Made by a program: the position numbers and the translations under genes
From: Candidatus Pelagibacterales bacterium
GTDB taxonomy: Bacteria > Pseudomonadota > Alphaproteobacteria > Rickettsiales > UBA1997
NCBI GenBank assembly: GCA_016882165.1
Contig: VHBV01000078.1
Coordinates: forward strand, 1 to 6,211
Direction of reading: 5' to 3'
DNA: 6,211 nt
The notes under the pieces: generated by a model
Seen by the model: only the letters and a program-made list of their open reading frames with translations
Told to the model about the DNA's origin: nothing
Databases searched by the model: none
Part shown: one piece after another, positions 1 through 5,352 of the stretch
Position numbering within the stretch: position 1 is the stretch's first letter
How the letters are laid out: the number at the start of each line of letters is the position of its first letter

Positions 1-8
1 TATGATAA

Positions 9-689
9 TTACTGTACTTTGTTCCATGGAAACTTAGCTTCGCTTTTTCCATTAATAGTAAATGTTTGACAAATAAGATCATAAGCCGTGGTTTTGCTTT
101 TTGTAAGCATGTGAAGTTGAGTCCAAATAAGAAATATAAATCCAAGAATTAGATTTGTATTATTTCCACTGATTGCTTCAAAGAAACTGAGATGATGTTT
201 TTCTTGGTAAATTAAAAGATAAAATACAAAAACTATGGGTAAAGCCGATAAGAAATAGTGAAATAGAGCGTTGTAAAAAGAAATTCTATTATCCTCTTTA
301 TCAACAATCATAATTTTCATAATTCTTTTACCAATAGTTGCTTTCCAAGGCGATGAGTTAAGAAGAGCATAGTATAAAGCTCCTGCTGCAAATATTATAA
401 AAAGAGTAAGTAAAAAAGAGTAAAATATTTTATGATGAATTAAGAAACTGATATGTTCAGGAGTTCTTTTTAAAGATTCTGTTCCAAATTTTTCTTGAAA
501 TTCTAATGAAAATTGTTCGGAAATTTTTTGTAAATAAAACATTCCAAAAAGCTGCAGTAAAATACCTCTTAAGAATAGTACTATTAAAACATCAATTGCT
601 GAGGCAATGCTTCTTTTGGTTGAGTTTGCAAATTTACTATCTTTTTTCTTTTCAAATATATTTTCCAGAAAGTTAGTGTTCATAACCAT
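9..689 (-). CDS. RDD-family integral membrane protein
   Basis: This is a complete protein of about 226 residues with the layout of the RDD family, inner-membrane proteins mostly of unknown function (some are implicated in ion or sodium transport). In the longest reading (TTG at 725, 238 residues) the seen features are R38 and D45 in KRSIASAIDVLIV at the start of the first membrane segment (about 41-65), a second segment at about 100-122, the loop SSPWKATIGKRIMKIMIVD (the family's 'xTxGKRxxxxxVxD' signature), further segments at about 151-173 and 191-207, and a YD pair at 214-215 near the C-terminus. I prefer ATG 689 (or ATG 683) because both lie within the last codons of thiL; TTG 725 would overlap thiL by 53 nt. 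The stop-start overlap with thiL indicates translational coupling as the last gene of the leftward operon. No terminator fits in the 8 bases beyond the stop. No specific substrate can be assigned. Confidence 0.85.
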   Translation of the reverse strand: MVMNTNFLENIFEKKKDSKFANSTKRSIASAIDVLIVLFLRGILLQLFGMFYLQKISEQFSLEFQEKFGTESLKRTPEHISFLIHHKIFYSFLLTLFIIFAAGALYYALLNSSPWKATIGKRIMKIMIVDKEDNRISFYNALFHYFLSALPIVFVFYLLIYQEKHHLSFFEAISGNNTNLILGFIFLIWTQLHMLTKSKTTAYDLICQTFTINGKSEAKFPWNKVQ

Positions 690-1674
690 ATTTTTTGATT
701 TTGATTTTTTTATTGTTATCTCCAAACAAGATAATTTTAGGTTTTTTATTAGTTGTTTTTTTCATTGATCCTATGCAAGTTAAATTGAGATTTAATTTTT
801 TTGCTAAGGATAATATCTTGTTTTGATTTTGTTTTTTGACTGTAAAAATTAATTCGTAATCTTCTCCAGCGCTTGATAAGTCTTGAACATTTATTGATTT
901 GTCTTTTTGAATTAGATTTTTTGCTGCTTTTGATAAAGGTATTTTGTCTAAATAAATTTCAGCATCAAGATTTGATGATTCACAAATATTTTTTAGATCA
1001 GCAAAAAGTCCATCTGAAACATCGCATGCACATTGTGATAAGTTATTTTCTAACAATTCTTTTCCAAGTTTGATTCGTGGATTTGGGAAAAAATGACGAT
1101 TCAGAAGATAATTTTTTTCTTTGTCATCTAATGTTTTAAATTTTGTAATTTTATTTTGATTTAATCCTAAAAATGCATCTCCAATTGTTCCTGAGACAAA
1201 AATTAAGTCTTCGTTTTTGGCATTTAAACGTGATAATATTTTGTTTTTTTCTATAACTCCAAAAATAGTTACGGAGAAAAAAAGTTGTTTTGATTTTACA
1301 GTATCGCCACCAATTAAGGTTAATTTAAATTGATCTTGAACAGATTTTAATCCATCGCAAAAATCTTTCACAAATTTTAAGTTTGTTTTGTTGTTTTTAG
1401 AAAAACCAAGAGTGTAATAAAGTGGAGTTGCTCCAGAGCTAGCAATATCTGATAAGTTAGACAGCAGAAGTTTTGAAGCAATTTTAAAAGCTCCATCAGA
1501 TTCTAAAAAATGCACATTTTCTACCATCAAATCTTTGCTTATAACAAGTTCTTTATTTGGGTCTAAAGAAATTTTAGCAACATCATCCGAAAGGTTTTGT
1601 GAACTTTTTGAGTTATTTGTTAAAGGTTTGAAAAACTTTTTTATTAAAGAAAATTCTTCCAAATTTTTTGGCAT
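673..1674 (-). CDS. thiL: thiamine-monophosphate kinase ThiL
   Basis: ThiL phosphorylates thiamine monophosphate with ATP to thiamine diphosphate, the last step to the active cofactor, in the cytoplasm. At 333 residues it has normal family length. Motifs run in the expected order: the N-terminal EEFSLIKKFF, acidic metal-binding DD at 30-31, KDLMVENVHF at 47-56 (usual form DMLVEGVHF), LSNLSDIASSGA at 71-82, GGDT at 122-125, SGTIGDA at 161-167, CDVSDGL at 217-223 and SSAGEDYEL at 267-275. These are the Mg-ATP and substrate site elements of the PurM/ThiL fold, and all look intact. The start ATG comes 2 nt after the bufC TAA, and no Shine-Dalgarno sequence is visible, so translation probably depends on termination of bufC. 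The stop overlaps the start of the RDD gene. No other thiamine gene is in the window. The identification is firm; its presence in an operon with bufferin-like genes is probably positional rather than functional. Confidence 0.96.
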   Translation of the reverse strand: MPKNLEEFSLIKKFFKPLTNNSKSSQNLSDDVAKISLDPNKELVISKDLMVENVHFLESDGAFKIASKLLLSNLSDIASSGATPLYYTLGFSKNNKTNLKFVKDFCDGLKSVQDQFKLTLIGGDTVKSKQLFFSVTIFGVIEKNKILSRLNAKNEDLIFVSGTIGDAFLGLNQNKITKFKTLDDKEKNYLLNRHFFPNPRIKLGKELLENNLSQCACDVSDGLFADLKNICESSNLDAEIYLDKIPLSKAAKNLIQKDKSINVQDLSSAGEDYELIFTVKKQNQNKILSLAKKLNLNLTCIGSMKKTTNKKPKIILFGDNNKKIKIKKYGYEH

Positions 1675-1676
1675 TT

Positions 1677-2468
1677 TTAATTTATTGTAAAATCAACTAA
1701 TATTGCTGAAGAGATAAAAAGATTTAAAAAACTTCCTATATCAAAATCTTGATTGGTTTTTTTGTAAATAGCTTCATAAGTTTCATATAATTTTTTCTTT
1801 TTCGCAATTAAAGATAAAAACAAATACTGATTATGTGAAAGTTTAGTTATTTTTGGTATATCAAGGCTTCGATCAATTAGTAAAAATTCTTTTTCTTTTT
1901 TGCCGGAAACTATTTTTTGTTTATTTTTAGTATTATTTTTCCAAATAGAGTAGATTGAGAAGTTTGATGAAAAAAAATAGCAAGAAGGATGTATTGTAAA
2001 TGTAAGATTGTAAAATTTTTCTGGTTTTAAATTTTTGAATTTTTCTAAGTCAAAAATATTTTTAGCATCTTTTGAGAAATAGCTTTTATGATATAGAAAT
2101 TCAAGTTTGGCAAGATCTTCTAAATAATCTAATTTATGTTTTGCTAAATTATCTCTAATCAAAATAGGGAATTCTTCGCCATATAAGTCAAGATTTCCAC
2201 TTTTTGAATGATAATTTTTTATATATTTTGTTGTTAAAAATTTAAAACATTGTTCTCCAACAACTGTTTTTACTGCCTCAAAAGTTGAAGACAAAACTGA
2301 TTCAAAATTTCCATTAACATTATTGCGATAAATATTTAAGCGAGAAATAGACTCTTCTTTTGAATAAGGCAAAAACTTGAGGATATCTTTTTCATCTCTG
2401 TCAATTAAGTGTTTTGTGAATTCTCTTTGTAAATAAAGAAGGTTTTGCTCAGCTATTTTTTTTGGCAT
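1677..2468 (-). CDS. bufC: DUF2063 MNIO partner protein (BufC-like)
   Basis: This is a DUF2063-family protein, the usual partner of DUF692/MNIO enzymes, thought to bind the precursor peptide and present it to the oxidase. From ATG 2468 it has 263 residues. Seen motifs of the N-terminal domain are RLNIYRNNV at 43-51, VVGEQCF at 69-75, LYGEEFP at 95-101 and the helix YLEDLAKLEFLYH at 115-127. The C-terminal part (about 205-263) ends in a helix-turn-helix-like segment, LSHNQYLFLSLIA followed later by QDFDIGSFLNLFISSAILVDF, matching the 'small domain' pattern of this family. A GTG at 2504 would add 12 residues (MKQQKLEKFFKK) but would overlap bufB by 56 nt, against 20 nt for ATG 2468; neither start has a clear Shine-Dalgarno sequence. 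The gene overlaps bufB upstream and ends 2 nt before thiL. It is less conserved than bufB, as usual for this family. The family call is well supported; the precise role is inferred from characterised bufferin systems. Confidence 0.87.
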   Translation of the reverse strand: MPKKIAEQNLLYLQREFTKHLIDRDEKDILKFLPYSKEESISRLNIYRNNVNGNFESVLSSTFEAVKTVVGEQCFKFLTTKYIKNYHSKSGNLDLYGEEFPILIRDNLAKHKLDYLEDLAKLEFLYHKSYFSKDAKNIFDLEKFKNLKPEKFYNLTFTIHPSCYFFSSNFSIYSIWKNNTKNKQKIVSGKKEKEFLLIDRSLDIPKITKLSHNQYLFLSLIAKKKKLYETYEAIYKKTNQDFDIGSFLNLFISSAILVDFTIN

Positions 2469-3330
2469 TTTTTTGAAGAATTTTTCTAGCTTTTGTTGCT
2501 TCACTTAAAAGAACTTTTAGCTCTGGAATATCTTGATCCCATTCAATTAAAGTTGGAATTTGACCAAAGTTCTTTATTGCTGTCATGTAAATATTCCAAA
2601 CTTCTTTGCATACTTCATTATTATGAGTATCGATTAAAAGAGTTTTATTTTTTTTGCCATCAAAAATTTTGCTCTTTGAATGTCCAGCTAAGTGAATTTC
2701 TTTCACAATTTCTTTATTTAGTTTTTTTAAATAAGAATGTGGTTTGAAATTTTTATTATTTGAAGAACTTACAAATATATTGTTAACATCAAGCAGTAAA
2801 AAGCAGCCAGTTTTTTTGGTTAATTGGTTGATAAAATCGGCTTCATCCATTTCTTCATTTTTAAAAGATATATAAGATGAAGGGTTTTCTACTAAAATTT
2901 CTCTTTTTAGAAAATTTTGCATTGCATCAACATTATCCGCGATTGCTGCTAAAGATTTATAATTATACGGAAGTGGAAGAAGATCGTTAAAATGATTATT
3001 ATCAATCATTCCCCAAGAAATATGGTCAGAAACAAAAACTGGATCAATAGTTTCGATTAGATTTTTTAATTTTTTTAAATGATTTAAATCAATTTTTTGG
3101 AATGAACCTAAAGAGTTACCGACGCAGTGTAGGCTTATTGGATAATTTTCTCTAATTTTTTTTAGATTTTTTATAGATGGTCCACCTTCTGCATAGTAGT
3201 TTTCGCTGTGAACTTCTAGCCAACCGATTTTTTGTGTTTTTTTAAGAAAGGAATTTATGTGAGGAGAGCGAAGCCCAATTCCAACTATATCGTTGTGAAT
3301 TGGGCTTTTTTGGGTGATTTTTGTTGTCAT
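2449..3330 (-). CDS. bufB: DUF692/MNIO oxidase for RiPP cysteine modification (BufB-like)
   Basis: This is a complete 293-residue DUF692 enzyme (multinuclear non-heme iron oxidase, the MbnB/BufB superfamily, TIM barrel). Family members oxidise cysteines in ribosomal peptides to copper-binding groups. Conserved blocks are all present: GIGLRSPH at 17-24, WLEVHSENYY at 37-46, SLHCVGNSLG at 66-75, VSDHISWG at 100-107, LVENPSSY at 146-153, LLDVNNIFVS at 179-188, EIHLAGH at 211-217, DTHNNEV at 234-240 and IEWDQDIP at 262-269. The likely metal ligands (E39, H41, H68, D102, H103, E148, D181, N184, H213, H217, D234, H236, E263) are intact, so an active enzyme is expected. The ATG follows the bufA stop by 18 nt, with a weak GGGTGG at 3334-3339. 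The gene overlaps bufC at its 3' end. A strong hairpin occupies codons 8-20. The closest functional comparison is BufB acting on bufferins; the exact product made here is unknown. Confidence 0.94.
   Translation of the reverse strand: MTTKITQKSPIHNDIVGIGLRSPHINSFLKKTQKIGWLEVHSENYYAEGGPSIKNLKKIRENYPISLHCVGNSLGSFQKIDLNHLKKLKNLIETIDPVFVSDHISWGMIDNNHFNDLLPLPYNYKSLAAIADNVDAMQNFLKREILVENPSSYISFKNEEMDEADFINQLTKKTGCFLLLDVNNIFVSSSNNKNFKPHSYLKKLNKEIVKEIHLAGHSKSKIFDGKKNKTLLIDTHNNEVCKEVWNIYMTAIKNFGQIPTLIEWDQDIPELKVLLSEATKARKILQKNAKKNS
3271..3311. repeat. strong hairpin in the 5' coding end of bufB; terminator-like on + strand
   Basis: An 11-bp perfect inverted repeat pairs 3271-3281 (AAGCCCAATTC) with 3297-3307 (GAATTGGGCTT). 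It extends inward by CAAC/GTTG (3282-3285 with 3292-3295, one bulged T at 3296) around a 6-nt loop. On the + strand it runs into six T (3306-3311), the form of an intrinsic terminator, yet no + strand gene ends here. In the leftward mRNA it covers bufB codons 8-20 and has no U-tract after it, so it should not terminate the operon. It may stop antisense transcription or act as a processing or stability structure behind bufA. Its role is inferred. Confidence 0.55.
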
Positions 3331-3348
3331 AAACCACCCAGAAAAATA

Positions 3349-3555
3349 CTATTTTTCAAGGAATTTTTCTTTTTTAGCTTTTTTTGTAACTTTAGCTTCA
3401 GATTTTACTTTTTTAGTTTCTTCTACTTCTTTACCTGAGCAGTTGTTGCTTGCACATTTGTGAGAAGATTTTTCAGAAGCTGCTTTAGAACAAGAAGCAA
3501 CAAGAGTTAAACCAACAACACCAGTAATAACTGATTTTAAGAAAGTTTTGTTCAT
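3349..3555 (-). CDS. bufA: bufferin-like RiPP precursor, small exported Cys protein
   Basis: This 68-residue protein is the probable substrate of the adjacent BufB/BufC pair. Residues 1-21 form a signal sequence: K3 and K7, then a hydrophobic core (VITGVVGLTLVA). It ends in V19-A20-S21-C22, which fits a lipobox; a signal peptidase I cut near S23-K24-A25 is an alternative. The mature part has HKCASNNCSGKE with C34 and C39, the candidates for oxidation to thiooxazole-type copper ligands, followed by a tail (48-68) with ten lysines and several glutamates. Characterised bufferins usually carry four cysteines and a plain Sec signal, so this is a divergent or minimal member; I do not recognise a close relative. 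It is first in the operon, with a possible promoter at 3620-3648. No good Shine-Dalgarno sequence precedes the ATG. The gene call rests on the signal sequence, the Cys motif and its place before bufB; the symbol is functional analogy, not proven homology. Confidence 0.8.
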   Translation of the reverse strand: MNKTFLKSVITGVVGLTLVASCSKAASEKSSHKCASNNCSGKEVEETKKVKSEAKVTKKAKKEKFLEK

Positions 3556-3619
3556 GGAAATTACTTAAGTTTTGTTTATATTGTATAAGTTTCGGTTTGA
3601 TTGTGGATTTCTTTTTGGG

Positions 3620-3648
3620 AATTTATTTTCTTTTTTCGCGATTGTCAA
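3620..3648 (-). promoter_or_regulatory. candidate sigma70-type promoter for bufA operon
   Basis: On the minus strand a perfect -35 TTGACA (3648-3643) is followed after 17 nt by TAAATT (3625-3620; 4 of 6 to TATAAT). This would give a leader of roughly 55-60 nt before the bufA ATG. A second, weaker candidate closer to the gene is TCCACA (3607-3602), a 16-nt spacer and TACAAT (3585-3580). I saw no convincing ECF-type or metal-regulator operator, although known bufferin operons are metal-induced. In this AT-rich DNA chance matches are common. Confidence 0.35.
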
Positions 3649-3675
3649 ATGCTTAATTCTTTTTTACATTCTTTT

Positions 3676-3704
3676 TTGACATTAATTATGTATTGATTCA
3701 AAAT
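3676..3704 (+). promoter_or_regulatory. candidate promoter for kbl operon
   Basis: A perfect -35 TTGACA (3676-3681) is followed after 17 nt by CAAAAT (3699-3704; 4 of 6), which would start transcription near 3711. A consensus TATAAT also occurs at 3734-3739, only 9 nt before the preferred kbl ATG; it lacks a good -35 (ATAAAA at 3711-3716) and would give an almost leaderless mRNA. Either could drive the rightward kbl, membrane-protein and dgt set. Confidence 0.35.
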
Positions 3705-3748
3705 TTACTCATAAAAAAGCACGTTTGTTCAAATATAATCTTTTAAAT

Positions 3749-4954
3749 ATGATAAAAAATCAGTTTTTAAGCGAAATAAATTCAGAATTAGAAGATCTAA
3801 AAAATCTTGGTTTGTATAAAAGTGAATATCAAATCATAAGTTCTCAATCTTCTGAAATTGAAATAATTGATGAAAAATCAAGTAAAAAAATGCTTAATTT
3901 TTGCGCTAATAATTACTTGGGTTTGGCAAATAATGCCCATTTAATTGAAGTTGCAAAAAAATCACTTGATGAATATGGCCTTGGAGCTGCATCGGTTCGT
4001 TTTATATGTGGAACTTTTGATATTCATAAAAAGTTTGAAAAAACCTTGGCTGATTTCTTAGGATTTGAAGATGTCATAACTTTTTCATCTTGTTTTGCTG
4101 CTAATGGAGCTGTATTTGCCGCTCTTTTTGATGAGAAAGACGCAATTATTTCCGCAGATTTGAATCATGCCAGTTTGATTGATGGAATTAGATTATCAAA
4201 AGCCCAGCGTTATTTTTTTAAGTTTGATGATATGTCTGATTTGGAAAGTAAACTGAAAGATGCTCAAGGTGCAAAAAGCAGAGTTATTGTTACTGATGGA
4301 GTTTTTTCAATGGATGGTGATATAGCTAAGTTAAATGAAATTTGTGATTTAGCTGAAAAATATAATTCACTTGTTTTGGTTGATGATTCTCATGCTACTG
4401 GTTTTATAGGAGAAAATGGTAGGGGAACATCTGAGTTATGTAAAGTTGAAGGAAGAGTGGATATTTTGACCAGTACTTTGGGGAAAGCTTTAGGGGGAAT
4501 GGGAGGTGGTTTTATTGCTTCAAAAAGAGAGATTATCGAGAAATTAAGAAACAAAGCTCGTCCTTATCTTTTTTCCAACAATGCTTTACCGGTTACTGCA
4601 TCAGTTGGTGTTGAAATTATAGATATGCTGAAGGATTCGAAGAATTTAATTAAAAAACTCGCTGATAATACTTTATATTTTAGAAATAAAATGAATGAAG
4701 CTGGATTTGAAATTAGGCCAAGTAGTCATCCAGTTGTAGCGGTTATGTTTGGAGATGCAATTTTAGCTGGAAAAATTGCTAAAGCTATGATTGAAGAAGA
4801 AGGAATTTATGTAATTGCTTTTTCTTTTCCTGTTGTTCCAAAAGGTGAGGCAAGAATTAGAGTTCAAATTTCATCTGCTCATGAAAAAGAACACTTAGAT
4901 AAAGCCATCAAATCTTTTATTAAGGTTGGCAAGAAGTTTGGAGTTATTAAGTAA
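3749..4954 (+). CDS. kbl: glycine C-acetyltransferase (2-amino-3-ketobutyrate CoA ligase)
   Basis: This PLP enzyme of the alpha-oxoamine synthase family cleaves 2-amino-3-ketobutyrate with CoA to glycine and acetyl-CoA, the second step of threonine breakdown through threonine dehydrogenase. From ATG 3749 it has 401 residues, close to E. coli Kbl (398), and it matches that protein along its length. Seen motifs are NFCANNYLGLA at 50-60, ASVRFICGT at 81-89, LNHASLIDG with PLP-stacking H140, TDGVFSMDG at 182-190, VDDSHATGF with D212 and H215, TSTLGKALGG with the PLP-lysine K246, RPYLFSN at 271-277 and FPVVPKGEARIR at 370-381. SVRFICGT and the C-terminal block favour Kbl over 5-aminolevulinate or 8-amino-7-oxononanoate synthases. 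A TTG at 3725 would add 8 residues not found in relatives. No Shine-Dalgarno sequence is visible. The usual partner tdh is not in the window. The next gene begins 28 nt downstream. Confidence 0.95.
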   Translation: MIKNQFLSEINSELEDLKNLGLYKSEYQIISSQSSEIEIIDEKSSKKMLNFCANNYLGLANNAHLIEVAKKSLDEYGLGAASVRFICGTFDIHKKFEKTLADFLGFEDVITFSSCFAANGAVFAALFDEKDAIISADLNHASLIDGIRLSKAQRYFFKFDDMSDLESKLKDAQGAKSRVIVTDGVFSMDGDIAKLNEICDLAEKYNSLVLVDDSHATGFIGENGRGTSELCKVEGRVDILTSTLGKALGGMGGGFIASKREIIEKLRNKARPYLFSNNALPVTASVGVEIIDMLKDSKNLIKKLADNTLYFRNKMNEAGFEIRPSSHPVVAVMFGDAILAGKIAKAMIEEEGIYVIAFSFPVVPKGEARIRVQISSAHEKEHLDKAIKSFIKVGKKFGVIK

Positions 4955-4982
4955 TTTAGGAAACAAATTTTTAATTTATTTT

Positions 4983-5339
4983 ATGAACAAAGAAAAAGTA
5001 GAAGATTTAAAAGTTGAAGAAGCTGCTCTTGCAGCTCATAAGAAAGGAATGATTCTTGTGAAATCAACTGTTATTGCTCTTTTTGTGATTCTGGTTGTTT
5101 TGATGATTGCTTTTATATTAGTGAAAAATAAAAAAGATAAAACCGCTTCTTTACAAGTAATCTCTTGCAGAGAAAACAAATCAATTGTTTTAAATAGTGA
5201 CATTGAAAAATTGGAAATTCAGGGTAATTACATTAATGTTTTGACTAAATTTGACCCTAAAAATAAAAGCAAAGAGTTCATAAAAATTGATGCCAATTGT
5301 GGTAATGAGATAAGTCGTATTAAGTTTGAAATTAAGTAA
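4983..5339 (+). CDS. single-pass membrane protein of unknown function
   Basis: This 118-residue protein is not one I recognise with confidence. A charged, Ala-rich N-terminal segment (1-22, probably cytoplasmic) precedes one strong membrane helix (about 23-47, rich in I, L and V, with a KNKKDK stop after it). A soluble region of about 70 residues follows, probably periplasmic, with alternating hydrophobic residues suggesting beta strands and two cysteines, C62 and C106, that could form a disulfide. The layout and its ending (a Gly/Asn-Glu turn then SRIKFEI) faintly recall the small alphaproteobacterial family DUF6476, but this is a resemblance only. ATG 4983 is preferred; TTG 4926 in the same frame would lie inside kbl and add residues before the charged start. 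AGGAAA at 4958-4963 is too far upstream for a normal ribosome site. It lies 28 nt after kbl and 13 nt before dgt, so it is probably co-transcribed with them. Confidence 0.8.
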   Translation: MNKEKVEDLKVEEAALAAHKKGMILVKSTVIALFVILVVLMIAFILVKNKKDKTASLQVISCRENKSIVLNSDIEKLEIQGNYINVLTKFDPKNKSKEFIKIDANCGNEISRIKFEIK

Positions 5340-5342
5340 AAT

Positions 5343-5349
5343 AAGGGAG
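5343..5349 (+). promoter_or_regulatory. Shine-Dalgarno site of dgt
   Basis: AAGGGAG lies 3 nt before ATG 5353. It is the only clear Shine-Dalgarno-like sequence before any gene in this window, and it fixes the dgt start. The short spacing is slightly tight, but the GGG core is at a workable distance. Confidence 0.6.
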
Positions 5350-5352
5350 TTT

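Noticed and set aside
22..31. Palindrome TTCCATGGAA near the left edge
   Set aside because: Ten-base palindrome inside the RDD coding region with no T-run or partner copy of note; expected by chance.
873..1073. 66-codon open frame on the + strand
   Set aside because: It lies wholly inside thiL on the opposite strand, and the translation has no recognisable motif; it is a shadow of an AT-rich gene.
2493..2747. 84-codon open frame on the + strand
   Set aside because: It is antisense to the conserved C-terminal half of bufB, which explains the openness; no start signal or family feature.
3271..3311. Hairpin as a Rickettsia-type palindromic element inserted in frame
   Set aside because: Such elements are about 100-150 nt and add foreign residues; this one is about 40 nt and encodes part of the conserved GIGLRSPH region of the DUF692 family.
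3271..3311. Hairpin as the terminator of the bufA operon
   Set aside because: The T-run follows the stem only on the + strand; in the leftward transcript the stem is followed by CGCTCTCC, so intrinsic termination after bufA is unlikely.
3232..3438. 68-codon Phe-rich open frame on the + strand
   Set aside because: It is the reverse of Lys-rich codons in bufA and of the bufB start; the phenylalanine runs are simply the complement of A-tracts.
3749..4954. hemA (5-aminolevulinate synthase) or bioF instead of kbl
   Set aside because: Close match along the whole length to E. coli Kbl, with Kbl-like NFCANNYLGLA, SVRFICGT and FPVVPKGEARIR blocks.
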